Part shown: positions 6,978 to 16,207 of the stretch, piece by piece
Numbering within the stretch: the stretch's first letter is position 1
Layout of the letters: each line of letters opens with the position of its first letter
DNA from: Nocardia sp. BSTN01
GTDB lineage: Bacteria > Actinomycetota > Actinomycetes > Mycobacteriales > Mycobacteriaceae
Length of the DNA: 64,000 nt
Direction of reading: 5' to 3'
Assembly: GCF_015354405.1 (NCBI RefSeq)
Contig: NZ_JADKYP010000022.1
Span: 39,786 to 103,785, forward strand
Notes under the pieces: model-generated
What the model saw: the letters and a program-made list of their open reading frames with translations, nothing else
The model's database searches: none
Told to the model about the DNA's origin: nothing
Translations under genes and position numbers: made by a program

Positions 6978-9539
6978 TCAGCTCTTCCCGGATTTCGCTC
7001 CGGACTTCTTGTCGGATTTGGCCTCCGACTTGGCCTCCGACTTACCGTTCGCCTTCTTTCCCTTCGGCTTCTGGCCGTTCGCGGAGGCATCGAGGGAACG
7101 TTCGGCTCCGGATCCGGCCACCGCGGCGACGATCAGTCCGGACTCGTCGGCGTCCACGCGCACGGTGTCGCCCGGGTTCAGCTCGCCACCGAGCACCAGC
7201 CGGGACACCTGATTCTCCAGCTGCTTCTGTACCGTCCGGCGGAGCGGGCGCGCACCGAATTCGGGTTGATATCCGTTCTCGGACAGCCAATCCCGTGCCG
7301 CGTCGGTGACGTCGAGCTCGATGTCCTGAGCGCGCAGGCGGCGGCGGGGGCCGTCGAGAACCAGATCGACGATGCGGCGCAACTGTTCCTGGTCGAGCCG
7401 GTGGAACACGATGGTCTCGTCGATGCGGTTGAGGAATTCCGGCCGGAAATGCTGTTGCAGCCGTTCCATCAGCCGCGGGGTGATGGCGTCGAGCTCCGCC
7501 GAGGTGGCCTTCAGGATCAGATCCGAACCGATATTGCTGGTCATGATCACGATGGTGTTCTTGAAATCGACCGTGCGGCCCTTGGCGTCGGTGACGCGCC
7601 CGTCGTCGAGCAACTGCAGCAGCACGTTGAACACGTCCGGATGGGCCTTCTCCACCTCGTCGAACAGGATCACCGAATACGGTTGTCGGCGAATCTTGTC
7701 GGTGAGCTGTGCGGCATCCTCGTAGCCCACATATCCGGGCGGGGCGCCGACGAGCCGGGACACCGTGTGCTTCTCCTGGAATTCGCTCATGTCGAATCGG
7801 ATCAGCCGGTCCTCGTCGCCGAATACCGCCTCCGCCAAGGCTTTCGCCAATTCGGTCTTGCCGACACCGGTCGGGCCGAGGAACAGGAACGAGCCGATCG
7901 GGCGGTTCGGATCCTTCATCCCGGCCCGAGCGCGGCGCACCGCCTCGGCGACCGCCACGATCGCCTCGTCCTGCCCGATCACCCGCTTGTGCAGCGCGTC
8001 CTCCAGCCGCAGCAGGCGCTGCCGTTCCTCGACGGTCAACTCCGACACCGGAATTCCGGTCTGCTTGGACACCACCTCGGCGATATCGTCGAGGGTGACC
8101 GTCGGCTCCTCGTCGGCGGTGATGTGGCCGACCCGTTCCTCGGCGGCGGTGATCTCGCCCTTGAGTTCGTCCGCGCGGGAGTAGTCCTCGGCCGCGACGG
8201 CGGCATCCTTCTCCCGTTCGAGGCGCGACAATTCCTGCTGTGCCGCACGTAGATCCGGGCCCGGCATGCGGGTGCGCAACCGGACCCTGGCACCGGCCTG
8301 GTCGACCAGATCGATCGCCTTGTCGGGCATGAACCGGTCGGTGATGTAGCGGTCCGAGAGTTCCGCCGCGGCGACCAACGCCTCGTCGTCGTAGTGCACC
8401 TGATGGTGTTCCTCGTAGACGTCGCTGAGTCCGCGCAGAATTTCGATGGTGTCGGCGACCGACGGTTCGGGAACCAGCACCGGCTGGAAGCGACGCTCCA
8501 GGGCGGCGTCCTTCTCGATGTAGCGCCGGTATTCATCGATTGTGGTGGCGCCGATGGCATGGAGTTCGCCGCGGGCCAGCGCCGGTTTGAGCAGGTTGCC
8601 GGCATCCATCGAACCCTCGCCGCCGGCGCCGGCGCCGGCGATGGTGTGCAACTCGTCGATGAACAGCACCAGTTCGTCGGAGTGCTCGCGGACCTCGTCG
8701 AGAATCTTGGTCAGCCGCTCCTCGAATTCGCCGCGATATTTGCTGCCCGCCACCAGCGAGCCCACATCGAGGGCCACCACCCGCCGGTCGGCCAGCGTGC
8801 TGGGCACATCGCCGTTGACGATGCGCTGCGCCAGACCCTCGACGATCGCGGTCTTGCCGACTCCGGGATCCCCGATGAGCACCGGATTGTTCTTGCGCCG
8901 CCGGGACAGGATTTCCACGGTCTGCTCGATCTCCTCGGCGCGGCCGACGACCGGGTCGACCTTGCCCGCGCGCGCCTCGGCGGTCAGATCCCGGCCGTAT
9001 TCGTCGAGCGTCGGCGTGTCGGTGGGCTTCTTCCGTCCCTCGGCGACCGGCAGTTTGGCACCCGAAAGAGACTGCACGGCAGCACTTTCCGGATTGTCAG
9101 CGATGCCGAGCAGAATATGTTCCGGGCCGATGTAGCTGGATCCCGCCTCGGCGGCGTTGCGTTGCGCGGTGCGCAGGGCCAGTTTGGCGCCGGGCCCGAG
9201 CACCACCTGACCGCCCGCGGTCGCGGTGGCCTCTCCGCTGCCGACCGCACTCCGCATCTGCGCGGCCACCTTGTCCGGCTCCAGCCCGAGCTGGCCGATG
9301 ATCCCGCGCGACGGCTCGACCTGAGTGGCGGCGTAGAGCAGATGTTCGGCGGTGACCTCGGGATTTCCCCAGCCCTGGGCGGCCGACCGGGCGATCGCGA
9401 TCAGCTCCTTGGCGCTGTCGCTGAGCAGCCGCCCCAGATCGATGCGCTGCACCGGCGGCTGTGCGGCCATACCGGGGCCGAAGAAGCGGTTGAAGAGGTC
9501 GTCGAAGGAGTTGAACGAACTGGGCCAGGCAGCGGTCAT
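6978..9539 (-). CDS. Clp-family AAA+ ATPase, ClpC-like architecture without an evident ClpP loop
   Basis: An 853-residue double-ring unfoldase. A Clp N-domain occupies about the first 150 residues. The first AAA module has Walker [14 protein letters not shown] and Walker [13 protein letters not shown] short UVR-like insert ([27 protein letters not shown]) replaces the long ClpB coiled coil. The second module has [17 protein letters not shown] and [12 protein letters not shown]. After [10 protein letters not shown] no [LIV]GF tripeptide is seen, where ClpP-binding loops lie in ClpA/C/X, so it may act as a disaggregase. The last 30 residues are a Lys/Ser/Ala-rich tail. ATG 9539 follows GAGG at 7 nt; GTG 9545 is too close to it. 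Confidence 0.85.
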   Translation of the reverse strand: MTAAWPSSFNSFDDLFNRFFGPGMAAQPPVQRIDLGRLLSDSAKELIAIARSAAQGWGNPEVTAEHLLYAATQVEPSRGIIGQLGLEPDKVAAQMRSAVGSGEATATAGGQVVLGPGAKLALRTAQRNAAEAGSSYIGPEHILLGIADNPESAAVQSLSGAKLPVAEGRKKPTDTPTLDEYGRDLTAEARAGKVDPVVGRAEEIEQTVEILSRRRKNNPVLIGDPGVGKTAIVEGLAQRIVNGDVPSTLADRRVVALDVGSLVAGSKYRGEFEERLTKILDEVREHSDELVLFIDELHTIAGAGAGGEGSMDAGNLLKPALARGELHAIGATTIDEYRRYIEKDAALERRFQPVLVPEPSVADTIEILRGLSDVYEEHHQVHYDDEALVAAAELSDRYITDRFMPDKAIDLVDQAGARVRLRTRMPGPDLRAAQQELSRLEREKDAAVAAEDYSRADELKGEITAAEERVGHITADEEPTVTLDDIAEVVSKQTGIPVSELTVEERQRLLRLEDALHKRVIGQDEAIVAVAEAVRRARAGMKDPNRPIGSFLFLGPTGVGKTELAKALAEAVFGDEDRLIRFDMSEFQEKHTVSRLVGAPPGYVGYEDAAQLTDKIRRQPYSVILFDEVEKAHPDVFNVLLQLLDDGRVTDAKGRTVDFKNTIVIMTSNIGSDLILKATSAELDAITPRLMERLQQHFRPEFLNRIDETIVFHRLDQEQLRRIVDLVLDGPRRRLRAQDIELDVTDAARDWLSENGYQPEFGARPLRRTVQKQLENQVSRLVLGGELNPGDTVRVDADESGLIVAAVAGSGAERSLDASANGQKPKGKKANGKSEAKSEAKSDKKSGAKSGKS
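7018..7041. repeat. 12-bp tandem repeat in the Clp C-terminal tail
   Basis: ttggcctccgac occurs twice in direct tandem and encodes the repeated KSEA unit of the basic tail. It is a likely site of length variation. Confidence 0.7.
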
Positions 9540-9876
9540 GTCCACACCTCGTATCTCGGAATCTCGTCGTCGCAGCGGCGAGCAAACGGACAGCTACGGT
9601 CCGCATCGCCGCACTCACTCGCAGAACCACTCCGAAACGGTCGGGTCCCACCGTACCCTCGGCCCTCCTTTCCGGGGCAGCCGCCGACGCATCCGTTACT
9701 TTCCAGCGATCCACGTGGTCGTTCCGGCGATCCATCCGCCGCGAAGTGGGTATCGATGGGAGCATGGGCCCGTCCCGAAGATCACGACCGATCGCACATC
9801 GATGCCCGGCGGGATTCGAACACGTTGATCTTGCCGCGGTGCCACACTCGAAGATGGTTGGGCTCGAGGAGGAACT
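9540..9876. other. intergenic, Clp ATPase / ctaD
   Basis: These 337 bp separate the divergent Clp and ctaD genes and should contain two promoters. The ctaD Shine-Dalgarno AGGAGG is at 9868-9873. No convincing operator, RNA gene or open frame with actinobacterial coding character was found. Confidence 0.5.
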
Positions 9877-11622
9877 GTGACTACAGCACCATCTCGCGGC
9901 GCCGCCGAGATCGAAGCCGTAAGGCCTTATCCCCGGCGGATCGCCCCGAAGGGTTCGCAGATCTGGACGATCGTCACGACGACCGATCCGAAGCTGCTCG
10001 GCATGATGTACATCGTCAGCTCGATGGCGTTCTTCCTCGTCGGCGGGCTGATGGCATTGCTGATGCGGTCCGAACTCGCCCGCCCGGGCCTGCAGTTCCT
10101 GTCGCCGGAGCAGTTCAATCAGCTGTTCACCATGCACGGCACCCTGATGCTGCTGTTCTATGCCACGCCCATCGTGTTCGGCTTCGCCAACTGCATCCTG
10201 CCGTTGCAGATCGGCGCGCCCGATGTGGCGTTCCCGCGACTGAACGCGCTCAGCTACTGGCTCTATCTCTTCGGCGCCTCGATGGCCACCGCCGGATTCG
10301 TCACTCCCGGCGGCGCCGCGGACTTCGGCTGGACCGCCTACACCCCGCTGTCGGACGTGGTGCACTCCCCCGGCGTCGGCTGCGACATGTGGATTCTGGG
10401 TCTGGCCGTCTCCGGTCTGGGCACCATTCTCGGTGCGGTCAATATGCTCACCACCGTGGTCGTGCTGCGCGCGCCGGGGATGACCCTGTTCCGGATGCCG
10501 CTGTTCACCTGGAACATCGTGGTCACCAGCGTACTGGTCCTGCTGGCCTTCCCGATCCTCACCGCGGCGCTCATGGCGCTGGCCTACGACCGTCATCTCG
10601 GTGGCCACATCTACGATCCCGCCACCGGCGGCAACCTGCTCTACCAGCATCTGTTCTGGTACTTCGGCCATCCCGAGGTGTACATCATCGCGCTGCCGTT
10701 CTTCGGCATCGTCACCGAGATCTTCCCGGTGTTCAGCCGCAAACCGGTATTCGGCTACACCGCGCTGGTCTACGCCACGATGAGTATCGGGGCGCTGTCG
10801 GTGGCGGTGTGGGCGCACCACATGTTCGCCACCGGAGCCGTGCTGCTGCCCTACTTCTCGTTCATGACCTTCATGATCGCCGTCCCGACCGGAGTGAAGT
10901 TCTTCAACTGGATCGGCACCATGTGGAAGGGGCAGCTGACGTTCGAGACGCCGATGCTGTGGGCGCTGGGGTTCCTGGTCACCTTCCTGTTCGGCGGCCT
11001 GTCGGGTGTCATCCTCGCCAGCCCGCCGCTGGACTTCCACGTCACCGACACGTATTTCGTTGTGGCGCACTTCCATTACGTGTTGTTCGGGACGATCGTG
11101 TTCGCGACCTTCGGCGGTATCTACTTCTGGTTCCCGAAGATGACCGGCCGGCTGCTCGACGAGCGGCTCGGCAAGATCCACTTCTGGACCACCTTCCTGG
11201 GTTTCCACACCACCTTCCTGGTGCAGCACTGGCTGGGAAACGAAGGGATGCCGCGCCGCTACGCCGACTATCTGCCCTCCGACGGTTTCACCGCACTCAA
11301 CACCGTGTCCACCATCGGCTCGTTCATCCTCGGCTTCTCGATGATCACCTTCGTCTGGAATGTGTTCCGCAGTTACCGCTACGGCGAGGTCGTCACGGTG
11401 GATGATCCGTGGGGGTACGGCAATTCGCTGGAATGGGCGACGACCTGCCCGCCGCCGCGGCACAACTTCTACGAACTGCCCCGGATCCGTTCGGAGCGAC
11501 CGGCATTCGAGTTGCACTATCCGCACATGATCGATCGCCTGCGCGCCGAATCGCATATCGGCTGGGGCGCCCCGCATGCGGATGTCGAGGAGACCGCGGC
11601 GGCCGAACCGGAACGGGCCTAG
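9877..11622 (+). CDS. ctaD: cytochrome c oxidase subunit I
   Basis: Catalytic haem-copper subunit of the aa3 terminal oxidase, in the cytoplasmic membrane. The 581-residue protein shows about 12 hydrophobic segments and the metal ligands: His in MHGTLMLL (residue 87), HPEVYI with the cross-linked His/Tyr pair, the HH pair in [10 protein letters not shown], and HFHYVLFG. The GTG at 9877 is preceded by AGGAGG. Subunits II and III are not in this window, which is common in mycobacteria where ctaD stands apart. Its TAG stop shares the four bases CTAG with the stop of the convergent yidC-like gene. Confidence 0.97.
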   Translation: MTTAPSRGAAEIEAVRPYPRRIAPKGSQIWTIVTTTDPKLLGMMYIVSSMAFFLVGGLMALLMRSELARPGLQFLSPEQFNQLFTMHGTLMLLFYATPIVFGFANCILPLQIGAPDVAFPRLNALSYWLYLFGASMATAGFVTPGGAADFGWTAYTPLSDVVHSPGVGCDMWILGLAVSGLGTILGAVNMLTTVVVLRAPGMTLFRMPLFTWNIVVTSVLVLLAFPILTAALMALAYDRHLGGHIYDPATGGNLLYQHLFWYFGHPEVYIIALPFFGIVTEIFPVFSRKPVFGYTALVYATMSIGALSVAVWAHHMFATGAVLLPYFSFMTFMIAVPTGVKFFNWIGTMWKGQLTFETPMLWALGFLVTFLFGGLSGVILASPPLDFHVTDTYFVVAHFHYVLFGTIVFATFGGIYFWFPKMTGRLLDERLGKIHFWTTFLGFHTTFLVQHWLGNEGMPRRYADYLPSDGFTALNTVSTIGSFILGFSMITFVWNVFRSYRYGEVVTVDDPWGYGNSLEWATTCPPPRHNFYELPRIRSERPAFELHYPHMIDRLRAESHIGWGAPHADVEETAAAEPERA

Positions 11623-12452
11623 ATCGTCGGGACTGCCGGTGGCGGTAGGGGTTCCAGCGGGCCGAGCCTGCGATGGACCACATGCTGCTGCACGAAGGTC
11701 CAGGTGTTGCTGGTCGCGAAGTAGACCAGAATGCCGATCGGCATCACCAGGCCGGCGACCAGTGTGCCGAGCGGGAACAGCCACAGCGTCATCGCGTTGA
11801 TGAGCCGCATCTGCGCAGTGGTCTCGAACTGGCGGGCGATCGACGCCCGCGCGGTGCAGTGGGTCGCGACGGCCGCGATCAGCACCAGCGGGAGCGCCAC
11901 CACGGCCACCGACGCGACCGAATCGGTGGAGGTGAGCGTCGCCGACAGCGGCGCGCCGAACAGGTCGGCGTGCAGGAACGACCGCACCTGTTCCGGTGCG
12001 AACACGTAATTCGCGGTGTCGGCGTTCTGCGCCGCCGTCATCGCGGTGGAACTGCCGAGGAACGGCACATGCGAGACCGCGGTGCGGTCGAAGGAATGCA
12101 GCACGTGCAGCAGTCCCAGGAACATCAGCAACTGCGCGAGCACCGGCAGGCAGCCGCTGAGCACGTTGAAGTTGTGCTGCTGCTGCAATTTCCGGGTTTC
12201 CACGGCCAGCCGCTCGCGGTCGTCGCCGCATTCGGCACGCAACTGCCGCATCTTCGGTTGCAGCACGGCCATGGTGCGTGAGAAGCGGACCTGAGCCAGG
12301 AACGGCCGATACAGGACGGCGCGCAGGGTCACCACCAGCATGACGATCGCCAGGGCCCAGGACAGGCCGCTCGCGGCGCCGAACGGGACGGCGAATCCGG
12401 TGTGCCACAGCCAGAGAACGGCGGCGACCGGGTAGTACACGAAATCGAGCAT
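11619..12452 (-). CDS. YidC/Oxa1-family membrane insertase, second-type paralogue
   Basis: A 277-residue polytopic protein with YidC features: an N-terminal membrane segment, a cytosolic hairpin rich in Arg/Lys/Gln ([44 protein letters not shown]), then four hydrophobic segments ending in [21 protein letters not shown]. Housekeeping YidC sits near rnpA at the origin and is longer, so this is probably an accessory insertase. The periplasmic loop is short. It is followed upstream by a small membrane protein, and it converges on ctaD with a 4-bp overlap. A role in insertion of respiratory subunits is possible but only inferred. Confidence 0.88.
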   Translation of the reverse strand: MLDFVYYPVAAVLWLWHTGFAVPFGAASGLSWALAIVMLVVTLRAVLYRPFLAQVRFSRTMAVLQPKMRQLRAECGDDRERLAVETRKLQQQHNFNVLSGCLPVLAQLLMFLGLLHVLHSFDRTAVSHVPFLGSSTAMTAAQNADTANYVFAPEQVRSFLHADLFGAPLSATLTSTDSVASVAVVALPLVLIAAVATHCTARASIARQFETTAQMRLINAMTLWLFPLGTLVAGLVMPIGILVYFATSNTWTFVQQHVVHRRLGPLEPLPPPAVPTI

Positions 12453-12565
12453 GGGATATCACCTCACTTCGAGGCACCCGTGAAGGTACGGGCGAGTGAA
12501 CGGGGTCGGCCGAGGAGCCGCGCGTTCACTGCGGCCGGCGAGAGCACCGGCGTGGTGACGCGCGA
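12453..12565. other. intergenic, yidC-like / small membrane protein
   Basis: 113 bp with no recognisable signal; the two flanking genes are on the same strand and could be cotranscribed. Confidence 0.4.
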
Positions 12566-12862
12566 TCAGCTCCGGTGACCCGGCGCCCTGGGCCGCACCC
12601 GGCCCGCCGTATCCGGATTGCTCTGTCGGAGAAAGGAACCCCGTCGCCGCTGCTGCGCGGAGCCGGGTGGGCCACTGTGGACCGCGACCCGCGCCGGCCG
12701 CATCCGGCCGGAACAGGCGGCGACCACCGCCAAGGCGAGAATCGCCGCGGCTCCGACCGCCAGCAGCGAATTCGGTTCGCCCGCAGGCACAACCGTGACG
12801 GCGACGATGGACAGCGCGACGGCGCACAGCATCAGCGCCGCCGAACGGATCCTCATCACCAT
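12566..12862 (-). CDS. small membrane protein, DUF6412-like
   Basis: A 98-residue protein with two hydrophobic segments (residues about 7-25 and 32-52) followed by a basic tail QQRRRGSFLRQSNPDTAGRVRPRAPG. The tail resembles, from memory, DUF6412 proteins encoded next to YidC-like insertases in actinobacteria. It is read in the same direction as the yidC-like gene. Function unknown; a partner of the insertase is a reasonable guess. The ribosome-binding site is weak. Confidence 0.6.
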   Translation of the reverse strand: MVMRIRSAALMLCAVALSIVAVTVVPAGEPNSLLAVGAAAILALAVVAACSGRMRPARVAVHSGPPGSAQQRRRGSFLRQSNPDTAGRVRPRAPGHRS

Positions 12863-12963
12863 GCCGATCAGGGTACCGAACGTCCACGCCCGCCGAGCTC
12901 AGCCGACGACCTCATGTCCGGACGCGGGACCGCGGACCGACCCACGCAAAACGCCCACGGCAA

Positions 12964-12977
12964 ACCAAGCGCTTGCT
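12964..12977. promoter_or_regulatory. KstR2-like palindromic operator
   Basis: ACCAAGCGCTTGCT fits the published KstR2 pattern AnCAAGnnCTTGnT, as I remember it, at every fixed position; the core CAAGCGCTTG is a perfect palindrome. It abuts and overlaps by one base the -10 hexamer at 12977-12982, so binding would block transcription. A different TetR regulator with a related site is possible. Confidence 0.5.
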
Positions 12978-12982
12978 AGTCT
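12977..12982 (+). promoter_or_regulatory. -10 of a leaderless promoter
   Basis: TAGTCT ends 7 nt before the ATG at 12990, so transcription would begin at the start codon. Confidence 0.5.
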
Positions 12983-12989
12983 CGGTGAG

Positions 12990-14084
12990 ATGATCTCGAC
13001 GATCGTCTGGGGCACGGGCAATGTCGGCCGTGCCGCGATCCGCGCCGTGCACGCACACCCCGAACTGGAATTGACCGGGGTGCTGGTGCACGATCCGGCG
13101 AAGGTCGGGCGCGATGCGGGCCGGCTGGCCGGACTCGACCACGACTTCGGCGTCACGGCCTCGGCCGATGTCGACGCCCTACTGGCGCGCCATCCCCGGG
13201 CGGTCGTGTACGCCGCGTCCGGCGATATCCGGCCCGACGACGCACTGCGCGATATCGTCACCGCGATCCGGGCCGGCGCGGTGGTCGTCACGCCCGCGCT
13301 GTACGCGCTCTACGATCCCCGCAACGCCCCCGCCGAAGTACGCGAGCCGGTGCGGGCGGCGATCGCGGCGGGCGGCGGCTCGCTGTTCGTCTCCGGTATC
13401 GACCCCGGGTGGGGTAACGACGTGCTGCCACTGCTCGTGAGCGGGCTGGGGCACCGGGTGGACACGATCCGCTGTCAGGAGATCTTCGACTATTCCACCT
13501 ACGATCAGCCGGATTCGGTGCGTTACCTGGTCGGGATGGGCCAGCCGATGGACTACGAACCGCCGATGACCGCGCCCGGTGTCCCGACCATGGTGTGGGG
13601 CGGGCAGATTCGGCTGATGGCACGCGCCCTGGGCGCCGAACTCGACGGAATCCGCGAGACGCTGGACCGGCGCGCCCTCGACACCACGGTGACCACCGCG
13701 GCGATGGGTGACTTCGAGGCGGGCACCCAGGGCGCGGTGCGGTTCGAGGTGCAGGGCATGGTCGGCGGCCGGCCGCGCATCGTGATCGAACACGTCACCC
13801 GCATCCATCCCGACTGCGCAGGCGACTGGCCGCGGCCGCCCGACGGTGCGGGCGCGCATCGCATCATCGTGGAGGGCGATCCGCGCATCGAGGTGACCGT
13901 CGAGGCCGAGACCGAGGGCGGTAACCGGGCCGCCGGCGGAAATGCCACGGCCGTCGGCAGATTGGTCAATGCCATCGACTGGCTGGCCGCGGCCGAGCCC
14001 GGTCTCTACGACGCCCTCGACGTCCCCTTGCGCCCCGCCGTCGGCAGATTCGCGAGCGCCCCATCCGAAAGGACACCGCAATGA
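12990..14084 (+). CDS. DapB-like NAD(P)-dependent dehydrogenase
   Basis: A 364-residue protein related to dihydrodipicolinate reductase and 2,4-diaminopentanoate dehydrogenase. The N-terminal Rossmann motif is VWGTGNVGRAAIRA, and VVYAASGD and VVVTPALYALYDP follow the order of this family. The dinucleotide fold is clear, the substrate is not. Many such genes occur in mycobacteria near lipid and steroid genes. It overlaps the next gene by ATGA and probably forms a two-gene operon. The start at 12990 is supported by a leaderless-type promoter; the open frame upstream has no other start signal. Confidence 0.82.
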   Translation: MISTIVWGTGNVGRAAIRAVHAHPELELTGVLVHDPAKVGRDAGRLAGLDHDFGVTASADVDALLARHPRAVVYAASGDIRPDDALRDIVTAIRAGAVVVTPALYALYDPRNAPAEVREPVRAAIAAGGGSLFVSGIDPGWGNDVLPLLVSGLGHRVDTIRCQEIFDYSTYDQPDSVRYLVGMGQPMDYEPPMTAPGVPTMVWGGQIRLMARALGAELDGIRETLDRRALDTTVTTAAMGDFEAGTQGAVRFEVQGMVGGRPRIVIEHVTRIHPDCAGDWPRPPDGAGAHRIIVEGDPRIEVTVEAETEGGNRAAGGNATAVGRLVNAIDWLAAAEPGLYDALDVPLRPAVGRFASAPSERTPQ

Positions 14085-14560
14085 ACATCGATATCCCCGA
14101 GGGGAAGGATCCGATCGGCTACGTCTGGGGTGAGATGGTGCCGGGTATCGGGCCCGCCGCCTCGAAGTTGTCGCTGGCGGTCTACTCGCACAGCACCCTC
14201 GGACTGCGTGAGTTCGAGGCGGCGCGGCTGCGGATCGCCCAGATCAACGGTTGCCTGTTCTGTCAGGACTGGCGCACCGAACGCGACGGGCAGAAGGTCG
14301 AAGTCGGTTTCGACCAGGCTGTCACCGAGTGGCGCACCACCGATTCGTTCGACGATCGGACCCGGCTGGCCGCCGAATACGCCGAACGCTACGTGCTCGA
14401 TCACCACAACCTGGACGACGAGTTCTGGACCCGGATGCGGGCGCACTACAGTCAGGCCGAAATCGTCGAGTTGAGCATGTGCATCGGCTCGTGGCTGGCG
14501 TTCGGCCGGCTCAACCGCGTGCTGGGACTCGACACCGTGTGCGTGCTACCGGGCCACTGA
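14081..14560 (+). CDS. carboxymuconolactone decarboxylase / AhpD-like protein
   Basis: A 159-residue alpha-helical protein of the AhpD-like family. The segment RLRIAQINGCLFCQDWRTERDG contains the CxxC pair, which in AhpD-type proteins is redox active; in decarboxylase members other residues act. Its ATG overlaps the stop of the DapB-like gene by 4 bp, which indicates translational coupling and a shared pathway. Exact role unknown. Confidence 0.85.
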   Translation: MNIDIPEGKDPIGYVWGEMVPGIGPAASKLSLAVYSHSTLGLREFEAARLRIAQINGCLFCQDWRTERDGQKVEVGFDQAVTEWRTTDSFDDRTRLAAEYAERYVLDHHNLDDEFWTRMRAHYSQAEIVELSMCIGSWLAFGRLNRVLGLDTVCVLPGH

Positions 14561-14563
14561 CCG

Positions 14564-14581
14564 CTGCTCCTGCGTGAGCAG
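14564..14581. terminator. hairpin between convergent genes
   Basis: CTGCTC, a 6-nt loop, then GAGCAG. It fills the gap between two converging genes and could end both transcripts. There is no T tract, which is usual in this group. Confidence 0.4.
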
Positions 14582-14586
14582 GGCTG

Positions 14587-15228
14587 TCACTGCTTGGGCA
14601 GGGCCCCGGCCATTCCGCCGACATCGGTCACCTTCCAGCCGCTGCTCGGATCGATGTCGACCGTGTAGGTGACGGTGGTCTGCGCACCCTGTGGCGTCTG
14701 CGCGCTGGTGGAGGTGACGTCGAGGAAGACGTCGACCTTGTAGACGCCGTTCTCGGCGCTCATCACCTTGGCGGCGATCGGATTCGCCGACGAGGTCCAC
14801 TTCAGCGGGACCAGGATCTCCTGCAGCTTCGGTGCGGTGGCGTCGAATTTCTGCGCCAGTTGCGACGAGGTGCCGGCCTTCAGTTTGCCGATCCACGCGC
14901 CGACGTTCCGGTAGTCGATATTCGAGGCGCCGACCGCGTAATCGGTGGCGACCTGTTCGGCGTGCTGCTGCGCCGCCGCCCGGTCGTCGCGGTCGTGCAG
15001 ATCGCCGCGCGCCGACAGCCACAGCGATCCGAAGACCGCGGCCGACGCGATCAGTGCCATTCCGGCCGCCGCGGTGACGACGGTGGAGAGCCGGATCGAT
15101 AGAGTGCGAGGCACTTTCGCGGTCGTCGCCCCGGTCTCGGGGGTGGCGGACTCGGTGGTGACAGGCAGGGAGGACTCGGCCTCCGCGTCGACTGCCCGCT
15201 TCGGTTCGGTACCAGTGTCGTTCGACAT
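14587..15228 (-). CDS. Mce-associated membrane protein
   Basis: A 213-residue protein: a charged cytosolic N-terminus (about 55 residues), one transmembrane segment (LSTVVTAAAGMALIASAAVFGSLWL), and an extracytoplasmic NTF2-like domain containing ATDYAVGASNIDYRNVGAWIGKL and ending SSGWKVTDVGGMAGALPKQ. This is the layout of Mam/VirB8-like proteins that follow mce operons and stabilise Mce complexes. AGGAGG precedes the ATG at 15228. It is the last gene of the remnant mce operon, 22 bp after mceF. Confidence 0.88.
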   Translation of the reverse strand: MSNDTGTEPKRAVDAEAESSLPVTTESATPETGATTAKVPRTLSIRLSTVVTAAAGMALIASAAVFGSLWLSARGDLHDRDDRAAAQQHAEQVATDYAVGASNIDYRNVGAWIGKLKAGTSSQLAQKFDATAPKLQEILVPLKWTSSANPIAAKVMSAENGVYKVDVFLDVTSTSAQTPQGAQTTVTYTVDIDPSSGWKVTDVGGMAGALPKQ

Positions 15229-15250
15229 GGCGTCCTCCTTCTCGGTCGTA

Positions 15251-16207
15251 CTACTTGACATTGATCCGCACCCGCACGGTTCCGTCGGTGCCCACATCGT
15301 CGAGGGCCTGCGTGATCAGACTGGAGATGTCGATGCGCGGCGCGGCGTTCGTGGTCGCCTCCGTGAGTGGCGCGAGCGCCGGCCCCAGGGACTTCAGCTC
15401 CGGGCCGAGTTCGGCCAGCCGGTCGGTCAGCTTCGCCAGGAACGGCGCCAGACCGTTGCCCTCGGTGTAGCTTCCGGCGGGGCGCGCGTCCACCATCCGG
15501 CCCACCGCCGCGACCAGATCGTTCAGGGCGTGGGTGAACCGCACGAATGCCGGCGCGGCCGTAGCGGTGGCTGGACCGGCCCACTCGATGTCGGCCGCCG
15601 CGGCCTGAAAGCTGTTGAGGAGATCCGCGATCCGCGGGCTGCGGCTCATGATCGCGGCCGCCAGCAGATCTCCGGATCGGGTGAGATTCGGAATCGCGGC
15701 GTCGGTGCCGTTCAGCGCGGAGCTCGCGGTGGTTACCAGCGTGCCCACCACCCCGGGATCGAGCTGGTTCATGGTCTCGGTGACCATCCGCGCGACGTCC
15801 GGAATCGACAGCGGCATGCGCACATTCGACGTTTCCAGACACTGGCCGTCGTGCAGGTACGGCCCGTTGCCGGTGACGGGCCGGAATTCGACATACGGTT
15901 CGCCGAGGGCCGACAGATGTTCGATGGTCACCGTGCTGTCGGCCGGCACCCGTTTGTCCGCGGCCAGCCGCATGCCGACCTCGACACCGGCGGCGGTATG
16001 ACGCACGGCGGTCACCCGGCCGACCTCGAGCCCGGTGAGCAGCACAGGCGATCCGACCCCCAGCCCCCCGGAATCCGTCAGCACCATAGTGGTTCGGTTG
16101 TAGTCGGCGAAGGGATCGGCGCGGACGACGCCGAAGGTCAGATAGCTCGCTCCCAGGACGGTGATCGCGACGATGCCGCCCAACGAGGTCAGCGCACCCC
16201 ACCTCAT
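15251..16207 (-). CDS. MCE-family protein, MceF-like
   Basis: A 318-residue envelope protein. One N-terminal hydrophobic segment (residues 1-30) is followed by the MlaD/MCE domain (about 38-115), visible in TDSGGLGVGSPVLLTGLEVGRVTAV and IEHLSALGEPYVEFRP. The remainder is the helical Mce tail, which builds the lipid tunnel in intact complexes. Its ATG overlaps the stop of mceE by 4 bp. The permease and ATPase genes that a working importer needs are not in this window, so this gene may be non-functional or depend on other mce operons. Confidence 0.88.
   Translation of the reverse strand: MRWGALTSLGGIVAITVLGASYLTFGVVRADPFADYNRTTMVLTDSGGLGVGSPVLLTGLEVGRVTAVRHTAAGVEVGMRLAADKRVPADSTVTIEHLSALGEPYVEFRPVTGNGPYLHDGQCLETSNVRMPLSIPDVARMVTETMNQLDPGVVGTLVTTASSALNGTDAAIPNLTRSGDLLAAAIMSRSPRIADLLNSFQAAAADIEWAGPATATAAPAFVRFTHALNDLVAAVGRMVDARPAGSYTEGNGLAPFLAKLTDRLAELGPELKSLGPALAPLTEATTNAAPRIDISSLITQALDDVGTDGTVRVRINVK

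Noticed and set aside
9797-9835. tRNA-like T-loop (GTTCGAATCCC on the minus strand)
   Set aside because: The flanking bases do not form a T stem, acceptor stem or anticodon arm, so only the 11-base match remains.
9097-12477. A 1126-codon open frame on the minus strand across ctaD and yidC
   Set aside because: It lies antisense to the conserved ctaD and in another frame of the Clp and yidC-like genes; long antisense frames are expected at this G+C content and it resembles no family.
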